64,000 bases of DNA, taken from positions 13,646,501-13,710,500 of the forward strand of contig BSBN01000140.1 of NCBI GenBank assembly GCA_027924645.1, given 5' to 3'. The notes beneath the pieces were generated by a model that searched no databases, was not told where the DNA came from, and saw only the letters and a program-made list of their open reading frames with translations. The DNA is from Cunninghamia lanceolata (lineage: Eukaryota; Streptophyta; Pinopsida; Cupressales; Cupressaceae). Below, piece by piece: positions 12,001-22,467 of the stretch. Each line of letters starts with the position of its first letter. Position 1 is the stretch's first letter. The position numbers and the translations under genes were made by a program.

Positions 12001-13221
12001 GTATATCAGATGGATGTCAAGTCTGCCTTCCTAAATGGTGATCTGGAAGAAGAAGTCTACATTGAACAACCGGATGGATTTCAATTGTCTGATAATAATG
12101 ATATGGTCTGCAAGTTGAAGAAAGCTTTGTATGGATTGAAGCAAGCCCCAAGAGCATGGTATGAAAGGTTGGATAAGCATCTTGTGCAGATTGGATTCAA
12201 CAAAGGTACTGCTGACAGTAACTTATATTTCAAAATTGATCATGAAAACATTCTGATTGTTGAAGTGTTTGTGGATGATATCATTTTTGGAAGAAGAGAT
12301 AGTATGTGCAAAACTTTTGCAAATCAGATGAAAAGTGAGTTTGAAATGTCTATGCTTGGTGAAATGAATTTCTTCTTGGGTCTGCAAATTACTCAAACAA
12401 AAGAAGGGATCTTCATCTCTCAGACCAAATATGTGAAAGAATTGTTAAAGAAATTTGGTATGGAAGACTCAAAGCCTATGAACACTCCTATGGCAACCGG
12501 ATGTAAGTTAAGCAAAGATGATGATTCTCCAAAGGCAGATCAGACAAAGTATAGATCAATGATTGGTGGATTGTTGTATCTCACTCAAACTAGACCAGAT
12601 ATAATGTAGGCTGTTGGTCTTGTGGCAAGATTCCAGGCTGATCCTAGAGAATCTCATGTTATGGCAATCAAAAGAATTTTTAGATACTTGAAAGGAACAG
12701 TTGAGTATGGTCTATGGTATCCTAGAGATCCAGATTTCTCTCTTCATGTTTACACAGATGCAGATTGGGCAGGAGATGTGGATGACCGGAAGAGCACTAG
12801 TGGTGGAGCATTCTTTTTGGGGAAGAGATTGGTTTCTTGGCTAAGCAAGAAACAAGATGCAATATCTCTGTCTACAACTGAAGCAGAATACATTGCAGCA
12901 GCAGGTAGTTGCACTCAAATCTTATGGATGAAGCAGATGCTAAGAGACATCAAAGTTGAATATGAGAAGCCTATCACAATTTTCTGTGATAATTCAAGTG
13001 CAATTAATATCTCCAAGAATCCGGTATTGCATTCTAAGACTAAGCACATATCTATTAAATTTCACTTTTTGAGAGAACAAGTAAACAAGGAAGAAGTCAG
13101 ATTGGAGTATGTTCCCTCCAAGGATCAGATTGCAGATATCTTTACAAAACCTCTTCCCAAAGACTCTTTTGAATATCTCCGAGAGAAGTTAGGGGTCATG
13201 GCCCCTCCGGTGATGAACTAA
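9067..13221 (+). CDS. Element H copia gag-pol polyprotein with one in-frame amber codon
   Basis: The first ATG (9067) opens 1384 codons to a stop at 13,219-13,221; an upstream in-frame TTG at 9052 is not needed. Domains in order: copia gag with an FDGTNFTLW start (residues 11-19); CCHC zinc knuckle (273-286); protease with DSG at 369; H/C-type pre-integrase motif; integrase core with D557, D620 and E656 (D-35-E spacing); RT with a [11 protein letters not shown] motif at about 981 and FVDD at 1068-1071 where YVDD is usual; and RNase H with DADWAG at about 1231. Codon 1181 (12,607) is TAG between RT and RNase H. The likely ancestor is CAG (Gln), so one C-to-T change explains it. The context shows no known readthrough motif. 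Otherwise the frame is intact, in keeping with the young LTRs. Confidence 0.93.
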
Positions 13222-13296
13222 GATGCACTGATGTGCATCAGTCCGGTGGCTATCACAGTCATATCTTGTGATCCGGACTAATGGGGAGCTGCAACT

Positions 13297-13508
13297 AAGG
13301 GGGAGTAGCTAGTATGATTCTGATGCATGAGAATTGCAAGTATGAGCCCTTTGCCATTGATGTCAAAGGGGGAGAGAAGACATGTGAAAAACAAGTGGTT
13401 GATGATCAAAGGGGGAGCAGTAAAGGAAGAGAAGACATATGAAAAGATGAAGTTCTTGTCTTAATGGTTTTTCACATCATATGTTGCCATCAATGACAAA
13501 GGGGGAGA
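13297..13508 (+). promoter_or_regulatory. Element H polypurine-tract array
   Basis: Four runs of the type aagggggag occur at 13,297-13,305, 13,365-13,374, 13,408-13,417 and 13,498-13,508. The last touches the 3' LTR and is the expected plus-strand primer. The stretch 13,222-13,509 has no reading frame. Repeated tracts here are typical of Sireviruses. Confidence 0.85.
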
Positions 13509-13552
13509 TTGTTGCAAGTATGAGGTGATCCAGTGTTGTCATTGATGTCAAC
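13483..13552 (+). other. Inverted repeat bracketing the polypurine tract/3' LTR junction of H
   Basis: The arm 13,483-13,499 (gttgccatcaatgacaa) pairs with 13,536-13,552 over 17 bases with one mismatch. The 36-base loop holds the last polypurine tract and the first 26 bases of the LTR. The same arrangement is seen in D (57,279-57,356, 13 perfect pairs) and F (1347-1427). Confidence 0.75.
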
Positions 13553-14801
13553 ATACTCATATTGCATTGACAAGAAGGATTTGATGAGCTGTGTGCTGAG
13601 GATACTGAGAAAATTAGCCTCAGTCAGGAACAGTGAAGAACAGTGATGAGAAGAAGGTAAATGTACTGTATAGGATGAGAACCGGAGGATGCGGATTAAA
13701 GGGTTAGTTGATATGAGTCTTGAGATGCTACAGCTAAGATTTCAGAGGTCCGCATGAAGATCTGAAGGAGTTGTGGCTGCCGGTATAGAACCGGGTCCGG
13801 CAAGTATCCGGAGGTGACAGAGGATCACAAAAAGGTCCGGTGAGGTCCAGAATTGTATTACCCTAATCTGCGGATTGGAAGGAGTGTTTGGGATGTCCTT
13901 GTGATGTGTCATCCTGATTTGTGTATGATCTGGAGGTCCGGAAGTACCTCTTGCATTATGACAGTGGCGACAGACTGTGTTCTTGAAGTTCCGGATGAGG
14001 AAGACAAGAGATCCCAGTAAGCAGAGGAAGTGCGGATGTATTCGGACATTCAGACAGGCTTGTGAAGGTTCTTGGATCATGTTTAAGTTGTGTTGTTGGT
14101 CCGCATTGATGGTAGAGCCCGGAATTGAAGTTATTCTTCCGGATGAAGTTCTTGCTCTGTTTAGCCGACCGGATGAGTTGTTCATCCTGCGAATGTTCTT
14201 GTGATGGCCGACCGGATGTGTTATTCATCTTGCGGATACTCCTATGGTTGTTTGCCGACTTAGATGCTTGTTCCTGAGTCGATGTCTTGTATAAATAAAC
14301 ATTTGTAAGTTCATTTCAGTGTGTGGTGTGTGGATGAGTGTGGCATAGCGAAGAAACGTGCGAAGGGCAGAGCAGAGATGTTGGGCTTAATAGGAACTGA
14401 TCCGGACATGGTAGAGATGTCATTTTCCAGTTCAAGACTGTGATTTTCATCACTTTGTAGACAGTGTGTCTCCTTGTAGGCAGTGGGCCTCTTTGTGAGC
14501 AGTGTGCTCGGGCAGTGAGCCCTTATTGGCATGTGCCATTCATTTTTCTTTATTCTTCTAACAGAGAATAATTCTTGGGTTAATCACCCCGTGGTTTTTC
14601 CCTTAACCGGGTTTTCCACGTCAAAATCTTGGTGTTCAATGTGTTGATGCTTATCTGCTCTTGTGTTTATGTATTATGCTTCCATGGATGATCATTTGAT
14701 ATGTTGCTAACTAACAACAGAGAATTAAGTGTTTGAATGAGAAGAAGTTCTATACAACTGATTCATCCCCCCCCTCTCAGTTGTATGCCCTAGATCCAAC
14801 A
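13510..14801 (+). repeat. Element H 3' LTR (1292 bp)
   Basis: It is about 99% identical to 7719-9009. Differences include several CCGG sites where one copy has CTGG or CCAG (for example near 13,680, 13,837 and 14,140), a CG/CA difference near 14,357 and one extra base before the terminal C-run. TATAAATA is at 14,290-14,297. Confidence 0.95.
14459..14538 (+). other. Stem-loop array in the element H 3' LTR
   Basis: The same five stem-loops as at 8668-8747, unchanged. Confidence 0.7.
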
Positions 14802-14806
14802 GATGT
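14802..14806. repeat. Target site duplication of element H, right copy (gatgt)
   Basis: Identical to 7714-7718. It directly follows the CCAACA end of the 3' LTR. Confidence 0.95.
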
Positions 14807-14934
14807 ATAGTTGGTAGATGGAAAATCCTAGCCAAGCCTTCCCTCTTAAGGACAACAAGATCATCGATAGATAATGAAGCATACATCTCTGATAGCCACA
14901 ACTACTCATGATTGGCATTCCAATGAATCCTCAT
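14807..14934 (-). pseudogene. Element G antisense PMD gene, N-terminal piece
   Basis: On the minus strand an ATG at 14,934 opens a frame with one stop. It gives a SLSIDDLVVLKREGLARIF-like helix pair, typical of the start of PMD proteins, then runs into the target duplication at 14,802-14,806. When element H is disregarded it continues in sense with the part that starts at 7718. This piece therefore confirms both the identity of the gene and the exact place of the H insertion. Confidence 0.6.
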
Positions 14935-16849
14935 ATCCTACCAATTGGAAAAGAACTTTAGAGTAGAGCTAGTCAACTCAAAAAATCCCTTAAAATTGTA
15001 AAACTTGCAAAATTTTCACAAAAAAACTGTATAAACCTTCAAAGTTACAATAAATTGACAAATTCAGTTTTCAAATTAGATTGAAATAGAGTGAATTAAA
15101 TGTCAAAAAGCATCAAATTTTAGTCAAAATTGACCTATTAGGGTCACCCGTTTCATCAAATCGGATCTTCATCAGGTGACCCAAATGCTCAACAGGATCT
15201 CCACCAAATGACCCTATTGGAAAGGCAGATCTCCACTGGGAGACCCTGTTGGTCAGCCAAATCTCCCCCATGCGACTTGACTAGAAAAAGGGGCAACCCT
15301 ATGTTCCTAAACCTCAAACTAAAAAATGCTCTAAAAACATCAAAACTCAACCGATTTTGATAAATGAAAAACCAGAATTACTCTAAACAACAAGACAAAC
15401 AAAATGCAACACAAAATACTAAAAATTGATAATTTTATGATATTTTTAACAAAATGTATACTAGGGTTTAGATAAGGGTTTTCACTATTTGTATACCTGA
15501 CTCTCAGTGATAGAAGAAGAGGCAGCCATCTTTCTGATCTACTTGACAATATCTACCCAATGACTGTTTACACAATTGATTTTGTCACCGTTTCACTCAA
15601 ATTTCACAAATTCCTTCACTCTTTGTCTCTCTTAGCTTAGTTCCTATTATGTATTTTTAGATTAGTGTTTTCTATTTATGCATCTTTTGTGTTGCCATTT
15701 TGTGTGCATTCATTCCTACAGGTCTCTCTGACAAAGGTAGACAACTAGTCGAACTCACACGATCTATGATATGTTCATCAATTCAGTTTTCATTATTAAT
15801 TTTGATATATTCAAATGTCAGAATAATACTAGTTATTGTAGGTACAATTACAATAAAATTGACAACAGGTAAGGCCTAGTTCAGGAATGATACCTACCTT
15901 TCATGTAGACTACTATTCCTGAGGTGACAAATATGTAAGAACCAAAATCACGCAGAACCTCCACGAGGACCCCAATGATGACTCACAATCCTTGTCATGT
16001 ACATGTAAGAATGAAATAACATCATCTCAACAACAATTCTCCTGGTGACATGTGTTTTGTTCCTCCTTGTGTTGTTTCCACTTTGTCATTTTCCCTGTCT
16101 CTTCGCTTTCAACAATTTTTTACACTTGTTGATTTGTGTTTCTTGTGCTTGCGACTTAATCCCTAATCCTTGTATTCATCCATTTATTGTGTTTTCATCT
16201 TTCCCCATTTTTTTTCATCCATTTTGACCCCTAGAGGCCTTATAAAGATCCTCCAAAGCTATCTCCCACTTTCAGCTTTTAGTTTCAATCAACCAATCCA
16301 AATCTCCCCCATTATTTGTAGATCTCCCCTAGGAGATCCTACTCTTGCAAGTGGAGATTTGGATTTTGACCCCTGATTGACCTATTTCTGGAGGTAGATC
16401 CCCTTCTTTTCTCCTCCTCTTCCATCTCCCATCATGTACTTCTACCTAGGTGTCCTCTAAGGGTCGGCCATGGGTTGACCCTAGGCGACCCTGACTAGTG
16501 AAAGGGGCAACCCATGGGCAACCCTGCTATTTTTTCTAGCTACAAAATAACTCAAATTTTTGACAAAAAATAGCTCTGATTTTGTCTATTTTTCTTCTTG
16601 TTTACATGAAAATTCATGCCAAAGATTGAGTTAACTATTTCATGCATCTACCCATGTATATTCATCTTATTTTTATCTTTAGTTAGCAACCCATGCATTC
16701 ATTTTCTTCACTTCTTCTTGAGTGATAAGTTATAATTGGCTAGATCACTCCAATTTTAGCCAAGATCACTTTTGTGTCTTCTAAGTTATCTCTTCAATCA
16801 AATTAAGTTAACTCTTCTTCCTCTCCACTTCTCATACCTTCTTCAAACC

Positions 16850-16857
16850 TATAAATA
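16850..16857 (+). promoter_or_regulatory. TATA box in the probable element G LTR
   Basis: TATAAATA is followed by a C-rich, then A/G-rich start region, much as in the LTR of element E (33,082-33,089). Confidence 0.5.
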
Positions 16858-17406
16858 GCCCCTTACCTCAAGCATAAAGGGAGGCAATTTCATTTGTGCA
16901 CATATTTATTGCAAGTTATTTCTATCCAAATCAAGCATCCATATGCTCACATAGGACATTAGAGCCTTTTTATTTTATTTGTTATCTCATCTATCTTTCC
17001 TAAAAGATTGTTTTGCATCGATGCGTTGCTCACATAACAAGCCATAGTGCTCATCAAACTCTCATTGAGCTCGTTTCAAAGCTTCAAAAACTTCTTTTAC
17101 TTCTCTTTTCTTATTGTTACCAAGAGGATCACCCTACTACTGGAAGAGGATTAGAGGTTGTCATAGAATAATTTTTGAGGGTAGTGGAGGCTCACATGTC
17201 TTCTTTTATTCTAGGTTCCTTCATAGTTTTTTTTCATTTCGTAGTTATTATATAATCAAACTTTGCTCTTGGGAATAGTAAATACATGTTGCTTTTTCCT
17301 TGTTAGGCTAAATAGATTTGTATTTTATAAAGTAGTTTCCCTTTCATAAAGATCATAGATTAAAATCAATTTCTATTTTCTAGATTAAATTGATCCACTT
17401 ATTCAG

Positions 17407-17427
17407 AAAAAAAAAAAAAAAAAAAAA
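17407..17427. repeat. Poly(A) tract
   Basis: A run of 21 A residues lies inside the probable LTR. No coding sequence precedes it, so it is not taken as the tail of a LINE or processed pseudogene. Confidence 0.9.
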
Positions 17428-17810
17428 CATAGATTCAATTGTATTAGGTAATCTCATACTAGTTTACATTCATTTTCTAACTCCTAGAATAGAAAAAAGC
17501 ACTTTCATTTCCATAAATACAAAAAAGTACCAAAAAAAGTTTTGCACTCATATAGGCTTGCATGCATACAAAATTAGAAAAGAACAAAAACATTATTAGC
17601 ATAGAAGGTTTACAAACCATTGGTCCCAACATAAGGTCAAGCTTAGTTAATGTTAGTCAAAACCCTTGATTTCATCATAAGGTCAAATAAAATCAACAAA
17701 GTCAAACCTTAGGTCACAAAAACCCTTAGTCAAAACCCTAGGCCAAGTCAACGTTAGCTTAAACCATCTCTCTCTTGTCTAGGCTCATGAATGTACAATA
17801 GACTTAGAGG

Positions 17811-18065
17811 TGAGTGGGTGAAGACAATTATTGATGAGATAGATGATATCCACCCTAGACAACAACAAGACCAACTAGTAATCTAACAACAACAAGAAGG
17901 GTTAAGATAACTTCAAATACAACAAGCAATTATCCAACAACATGAATGACAACATCAACTTGAAAGAAACATCAACGAGAACAACAATCAACCCACACAT
18001 CGCTAGAACATTAGAAACCCCAATAGGAGAATGGTGACTAGTGACCCTTCAGGTCATATAGTTAT
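17811..18065 (+). pseudogene. Q/N-rich gag-like N-terminus remnant
   Basis: One plus-strand frame gives a IIDEIDDIHPRQQQ-like start and then long Gln- and Asn-rich stretches. Its stops (TAA, TAA, TGA, TAG) could each derive from Gln or Arg codons by one C-to-T change. Low-complexity Gln-rich N-termini are common in gypsy gag proteins; element E has a Gln/Thr/Pro-rich one. It directly follows the probable LTR, so it may be the gag start of a second G-type copy sharing that LTR. The identity is inferred, not proven. Confidence 0.35.
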
Positions 18066-20420
18066 CTTTACAACAACTGTCATAGAACACCTTATCCAAA
18101 CAAACGCACAACAACAAAGGCCTTAGGATTGGTCGATCACTCTCCACAAAGTTCAACTCTAAAAAATAGCCTACCACCCTTGTGTCTCACCTCCTCTTGA
18201 CTGGCTACTTCCACAAGATCTAGATTGACATGCAGGTTTTTGCCATGGCAAGGAGAGAGGGTACTTGTGCATGCTAAAGCTGACTCAACTACCCCAGGGC
18301 ACCGAGTCATTATTTTGAGTGTATAGTAGGCAATTGAGTATCACAAATTGAATAATGGTTAATGCAAGGCAAGTGAACTTGTTGTAATCTAGAAATCTAG
18401 AAGACCCTCCATCATGAGGATAAGAAGAAATTCAAGGTGAGTAGGAGGTCTAAGACTAGTCGTTAGAAGATGGCTTATTGGCTGATTTTGGAAGTGGTTA
18501 GGAAGCATGTCCCTAAAAGTCACAATCTCCCTAAGCATTTTCATATCATTTTTAATTAAAAGTTAAACTAAAATATATTTTTATATTATATACTAACAAT
18601 TACAAGTATAAATGGTAAGGTATAACTATATTTTTATATTAAATAAATATTTTTTTACACTAGCAAGGTAGTAATGCAAAGTGGAAAACATAGCTACTTA
18701 ATGTAATCATTAAAACTTCATACTTTAAACTTTTCTTTTCCTTTTTGGTTAATCTTAATTAATTTGTTCCTGATGCAATGTTTAGTGTATAAGTGGCATA
18801 TTCTAGCTTGAAAGTTTACAAATAATTTGAATTGTGCTTGATTTCAAGTGCACACATTATTATGGAGTGGTTTGCATTCCTTGTGTCATCCATTTGTTAT
18901 ACCATGTTAAATACATGGGTGTGAAATTGACCAAGTTGCTTTTGTGGGTGTGCAAATGACCCTAGAAATAACATATTTAAAATTAAACTTTTGGCACAAG
19001 ATGGATTGCTTCAAGTAGTTCACATGAGGGAAATCATTTTCAACTTGTGTTAGAGTATTATATTTAAGGGAAAAAACTAAATTATTTCAAATCATTGATA
19101 AGCTATTTAGGCATGACCATTCAAGACATATCTATAGCATCATCATAAAGCCTCAACATTACATCATCAACTTACATTAGCACCTTAGGTATCACTGCAT
19201 TTTTACTTGTTGTCTATGATCACTTATACTAAACTTTTGAATCAATAAGAATGGTTTGACCAAAGGAGAAAGATCATTTCCTAGAAAACTCCTAAATGGT
19301 ATATAGCAACATCACCCCATTCCAAACATATGCTGCAAAAGGAAAACATATCCCAGACATCAATTTTCTAATGATCTTTTTTGTGTGCAAGGTCACATTC
19401 ATAAGTAGTGTTTAGATATATAAATAACTTAAAAATCTATTCTACAAGTGTGACACTAAAAAAAGACATTATACAAGAAATCATTGATACAAAGGCGGTT
19501 GTATGACATTATCTAGGGCTTAGACCAATTGCAAAATTATTTGGAGACATATATTATAGATAATCTTCATCAATTTTCATGTTATATATCATTGTTTACA
19601 TTTATTTAATTTCAAAATATTTATAATAGTAACATTACTAGACCCGACTCATTAATTTGCCAAGTTAATTTATTATATTGTTTATTGACTACTAGATTAA
19701 ATTATTACAAAATATTACAAAGGTTACTTGTATTTTCCTTTTCATTTTATCAAATCCTTCAAATCCTACATTCTCTTAGGTATTCTTTTTAATTTTTAAT
19801 TTTACTTTTTAGATTTGAGACCCTTTTATTTTGCAAGTTTTTACCAATATCCTTTCCCTTATTTTATTCATTTTATCTTTTAGAATATATGTTTTTAATG
19901 TATATCAAAGTCTCATCATGACCTTGCATTTGCTTTATGATGAATTCCTTGTCTAGATCCTCCAATTTCTTAATGTTCATTTTATAATTATTCATACTTG
20001 CGTGATATTCACTTCCAAAAAATTCTCGGAGCAAGAGTTTTTCTACATACTCAGTTGTGGTGAAATGTATTGAGTTTCTAGTTTCATGGTATACCACTTA
20101 TGTTTGGTAACATGTGGTAATGTTTTGAAGATAAGTTGTCATTCATTATACATGACTTTTCTAAATGTGGTGATGCTATGAAAACTGTAACTCATCTAGA
20201 ATAAGAACTTAAAACTGCTTATGGGTCTAGTGTTTGCTAGAGCATGACCAGCGATGTACAAGCACTTGTGGTAGAAATTGAGATCATGTAATATTATCAT
20301 AGAGTAGAAAAATGTTCTAGAAGATGGCATAGATTAACACAACCAATTAGGAGTAATGTTACATTGGTCTGAGCTACTGCAAGTCAGGAGCTAGTTGTAG
20401 TGGCTATATAAGAAACATAC
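18066..20420. other. Decayed AT-rich region
   Basis: Frames here are short and not recognised. 18,066-18,540 may continue the broken gag. From 18,560 the sequence is AT-rich with no clear coding pattern. At 20,402-20,409 a ctatataa word lies close to the C insertion site and could be a promoter of an older LTR, but no partner LTR is visible. Confidence 0.35.
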
Positions 20421-20425
20421 ATATA
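20421..20425. repeat. Target site duplication of element C, left copy (atata)
   Basis: Identical to 63,668-63,672 on the other side of element C, 43 kb away. This supports one insertion followed by later nested insertions. Confidence 0.85.
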
Positions 20426-21218
20426 TGACGAGGTGGGCCAATCCTAGAACACATAATAACACAAATTGCACAAAAAAAATAGAAATGTTCTTGTATTGTA
20501 TTGAATCCTCAACAGGGTGCAACAAATTACAACTTCCTTTCCCTAGGTTCTAGGACCTTCTACCTTTTTTAGCTTCAAATCTACTAGGGTTTCTATTTTC
20601 CCTCCCTTTTCTAACTCTCCAATTTTCCCCTTTTCTCTACTATGTCAAAGGATTCCCAAAAATGGTCATAAATATCCCTTCTTCGCATCTTCTAACCAAA
20701 ATTTCAAAATTTGTAACTCCCTCCAAAAATAGGTCAACTTTAGGGAACCATAACTTTTGATTCGAGTGTCCGATTGAGAAACCATATGATGAGTTAGAAA
20801 GATCATGAAATCATCTTCACACTAAGAATCCTATCTATTGATTCCACCCATTTTCAAGGTCGTATGATCCCTCTAAGTGCCTCATATATAACGTTGAAAC
20901 TTTTTTCAATGGTTTTTAAAGAAACAAAAATATTAATATCTTTTAGCCCACAATTGATCTTCGGCCAATTCCTTCACCAAAGGTCATATTTTTCAATTCC
21001 AAAGATGTGAGTAAATTTTTACATCCATACGTGCTCATATCTAAACATTCTGAATATATCAGTTGGTTATTTTTAGCAGGATAGAAAAACTTAAGGTTCT
21101 ACATCCTTATTCATGCATTTGGGTATGCAAAAATATAAATTTTGAAAACTAGAAAACAAAATCATCATTTTTTGGGTGGCAAGAGATTGCCCTTACACAA
21201 CTGGATGCTCTTGCATCA
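20426..21218 (-). repeat. Element C 3' LTR (left, 793 bp)
   Basis: On the minus strand it starts TGATGCAAGAGCAT and ends near CGTCA, where one base has changed relative to the right copy (CATCA). It lacks a segment of about 45 bp that is present in the right copy (around 62,900-62,950). Confidence 0.8.
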
Positions 21219-21269
21219 GACACCTAGGTTAATTTGAGAAGTGACCTTATAACATCTAAAGTGTTCAAA

Positions 21270-22467
21270 GAAAACCCAAATTGTCAACCTCTACCTTAGA
21301 AAACCAACAAAAATCTTTGATAGGCCTTCCTTTCCATTTTATTAGATATTCTTCATATTGCACGTTTTGAGTACTTCTTCCTACACTGCTATCCAATATT
21401 TCTGCTATCTTCTCCTTTGAAGTAGATGTTGGGTTATTCCACTATTCTTCTATTGGTATGTACTTTGTGTCACCTTCCTAATACTTTGTTAAATCAGCAA
21501 TGTTGAACACAAGGGAAATGTTGATTCCACTTGGCAGGTCTACTTCATATGCACTTCTTGAATCATGCTTCTTTAGGATCCTACATGGTCCAAATTTCTT
21601 CATCTTGAACTTATTATATGTATCTATTGGGTACCTTTATTTCCTTAGGTGAACCATGAATTCATGAACAACCTTGAATTCCTTAAAATTTCTCTTCTAA
21701 TCTACTTTAGCCTTTTACTAAGAATTTATTTTATTAATATCTTTTCATACCTCTTCATCTAAGCTCTTTAGGTTCTCTGCAAAGTCCACAGTCTCGACAC
21801 TACTCTTCTCTCCTTGGTCTATCTTTCTCAACTCTGAAGCATTTCTCAAACTACTCCTATATACAATTTGGAATGGGCATTTACCAGTACTCTAGTTAAT
21901 AGAATTGTTATATGCAAACTCAGCCTGTGGTAATACCAAATCCCATCCCTTGGGCTCATCTCCTACTAAGCATCTTAGCATGTTGCCCAAACTTTGATTC
22001 TCTACCTCTATTTGTCCATCAATCTTCAAATGATGTACATAACTAAACTTCAATTCAATCTTCAACTTCTTCCATAAGGTCCTCCACAAATACCCAACAA
22101 CCTTGGTATCTCTATCTCAAACTATACTAGGTAAAATATGAAATCTAACCACCTCTCTCAAAAACAAGTCTGTAATGTAAACAACCTCACAAGTTTTTTG
22201 ACATGGAATGAAAAGTACTATCTTTGAAAATATGTCAACCACCACAAATATTAAACCATGCCCTCTTTGTGTTCTTGGTAAGCCATGAACAAAGTCCATG
22301 CTAATATCCTCCCACAGCCCCTCTAGTATAGGTAATGCTGATATAGCCTAGTATTATGACTCACTCCTTTGGCCATTTGGCATCCTCTACAAATTTGCAC
22401 AAATTTCTTCATATCCTAGTGCAACTATGACCAATGATAGTACTCAATTAGATAACAAGAGCAATGG
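21270..22467 (-). pseudogene. Element C integrase (C-terminal two thirds) with chromodomain
   Basis: Read downwards from 22,467: a zinc-finger remnant with FVQICRGCQ (about 22,380-22,410), the core with MDFVHGLP (first catalytic Asp, 22,299-22,270), DRDTKV (second Asp, after a TGA at 22,117-22,119) and a GQIEVENQS block (catalytic Glu, about 22,000-22,020). A broken C-terminal domain follows, and then a chromodomain at about 21,280-21,420 with YEEYLIKWKGRP. The three acidic residues remain, but the frame has several stops. The chromodomain is the mark of chromoviruses and is thought to steer integration to marked chromatin. The matching region in element A is 28,140-29,421. Confidence 0.8.
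22463..22467. repeat. Target site duplication of element B, left copy (aatgg)
   Basis: Perfect match to 59,371-59,375, 36.9 kb away. Both copies lie in the integrase gene of element C. Confidence 0.92.

Larger units (their letters stand above)
7719..14801 (+). mobile_element. Element H: young, nearly complete Sirevirus-like Ty1/copia retrotransposon
   Basis: The 7083-bp element has LTRs of 1291 and 1292 bp, a perfect 5-bp target duplication, a primer site for initiator tRNA-Met, one gag-pol frame in copia order (gag, protease, integrase, RT, RNase H) and four polypurine tracts before the 3' LTR. By eye the LTRs differ at about a dozen bases plus one indel, so insertion is recent on the scale of this window. 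The array of tracts and the CCGG-rich LTR point to the Sirevirus (SIRE/Maximus) group. No env-like ORF is seen between pol and the 3' LTR. A single amber codon in pol (12,607) would stop autonomous transposition unless read through. Confidence 0.95.
2794..17618 (+). mobile_element. Element G: decayed Tat-like Ty3/gypsy element, split by H
   Basis: The plus strand shows a retropepsin region, undefined pol-associated sequence and an integrase C-terminal tail. It is followed by a long non-coding spacer, a PMD gene on the minus strand and an LTR-like stretch with a TATA box. This order (gag-pol, spacer, antisense PMD, LTR) is the same as in element E. RT, RNase H and the integrase core are missing, so an internal deletion is inferred near 4030-4200. 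Element H (7719-14,801) interrupts the antisense gene. The left end is outside the window and the right end is set only approximately, at a possible LTR end near 17,618. Confidence 0.6.
14935..17618. other. Element G 3' non-coding region and probable LTR
   Basis: No credible gene is seen. Short repeats built on gaccc and agatctcc words occur at 15,150-15,290 and again at 16,310-16,530. A strong promoter-like site (16,850-16,857) is followed by an untranslated-leader-like stretch, which suggests the U3/R part of an LTR. The left LTR border is not resolved. A possible right border is the CA at 17,617-17,618, followed by a possible primer site beginning ttggtcccaac. Confidence 0.4.

Noticed and set aside
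12595..12625. Programmed readthrough at the amber codon of H
   Set aside because: The bases after TAG (gctgtt) do not fit the known CARYYA readthrough context, and a single C-to-T mutation is the simpler explanation.
17407..17427. Poly(A) run as the tail of a LINE or processed pseudogene
   Set aside because: No coding sequence of an ORF2p type or gene-like sequence precedes it, and no flanking duplication is seen.
19873..20097. 74-codon minus-strand frame with a TTTEYVEKLL-like start
   Set aside because: It faintly recalls copia gag, but no second motif or neighbouring element part supports it.
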